A program made the position numbers and the translations under genes. This document shows positions 63,964 to 64,000 of a stretch of 64,000 bases of DNA, piece after piece. How positions within the stretch are numbered: position 1 is the stretch's first letter; each line of letters starts with the position of its first letter. The notes under the pieces were generated by a model. That model searched no databases and had not been told where the DNA came from. It saw nothing but the letters and a program-made list of their open reading frames with translations. The stretch is from JAHFUA01 sp963808725 (lineage in GTDB: Bacteria; Acidobacteriota; Terriglobia; Terriglobales; Acidobacteriaceae), in NCBI GenBank assembly GCA_963808725.1, contig CAWEGO010000002.1, positions 496,001 to 560,000 on the forward strand, written 5' to 3'.

Positions 63964-64000
63964 GGCTGTCCCTTCGACGGTCAAGAGCGGCTAGTGTAAC

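Overview
The window is GC-rich and densely coded on both strands, from a Gram-negative bacterium: it has lipid A genes (lpxD, an LpxL/HtrB-type acyltransferase), apolipoprotein N-acyltransferase, outer-membrane-type secreted proteins and System I cytochrome c maturation. Kinase-TPR proteins, IPT/putative-Ig secreted giants, SYLF-domain proteins and a M28 PSMA-like peptidase together suggest an Acidobacteriota (Terriglobia-like) genome. That placement is inference from gene content, not from a marker alignment. No phage, insertion sequence, CRISPR array or integrase is visible, so this reads as ordinary chromosome.

Layout. 1-2.6 kb: methyl-cycle pair metK and ahcY (partial) plus an HD-family small alarmone hydrolase. 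2.7-3.6 kb: two small hypothetical genes, the second ending in a ribbon-helix-helix. 3.6-9.3 kb: envelope block on the minus strand (prfB, lnt, a P-loop protein, lpxD, a beta-barrel protein). 9.6-12.6 kb: a tight five-gene plus-strand operon with two V4R-like proteins, a cysteine-desulfurase-family enzyme and two small unknowns; this is the best candidate for an undescribed system. 12.6-18.7 kb: tRNA-Arg, a cold-type RRM protein, an ECF sigma/anti-sigma pair, small secreted proteins, a LuxR-type regulator with a dead receiver, and a SYLF protein. 18.8-22.4 kb: CPBP protease flanked by 47-bp direct repeats, lipid acyltransferase, two linked secreted proteins, beta-carbonic anhydrase. 22.4-31.5 kb: hairpin array and miscellaneous metabolism and secreted proteins. 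31.7-42.5 kb: a ~1,900-residue secreted protein with an NPAVS repeat, a kinase-TPR receptor, a second SYLF protein and a Gly-rich protein. 42.9-44.8 kb: CPBP-like protein and an AbrB/Doc toxin-antitoxin pair. 44.9-47.6 kb: ccmEABCD. 47.8-57 kb: PilT-like ATPase, thiC, CDF transporter, M28 peptidase, Crp regulator, YefM/YoeB pair. 57-64 kb: IPT/beta-propeller lipoprotein, a second kinase-TPR protein and a GAF-like protein.

Sequence quality. At least seven genes are broken by one-base changes, mostly at doublets such as GG/CC, while the code on both sides stays intact. prfB alone carries about eight, on top of its genuine programmed +1 frameshift site. This looks more like consensus error than gene decay; such genes are annotated as single disrupted CDSs.

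Regulation. Several promoters fit TTGACA, 16-18 bp, then a TAnnnT-like -10 (TAGCGT, TACCGT, TATCCT). Two toxin-antitoxin operons carry perfect palindromic operators. TTG starts recur (metK, the HD protein, lnt, the ECF sigma, the last gene). A family of palindromic intergenic elements with TGTCAT...ATGACA ends occurs four times.
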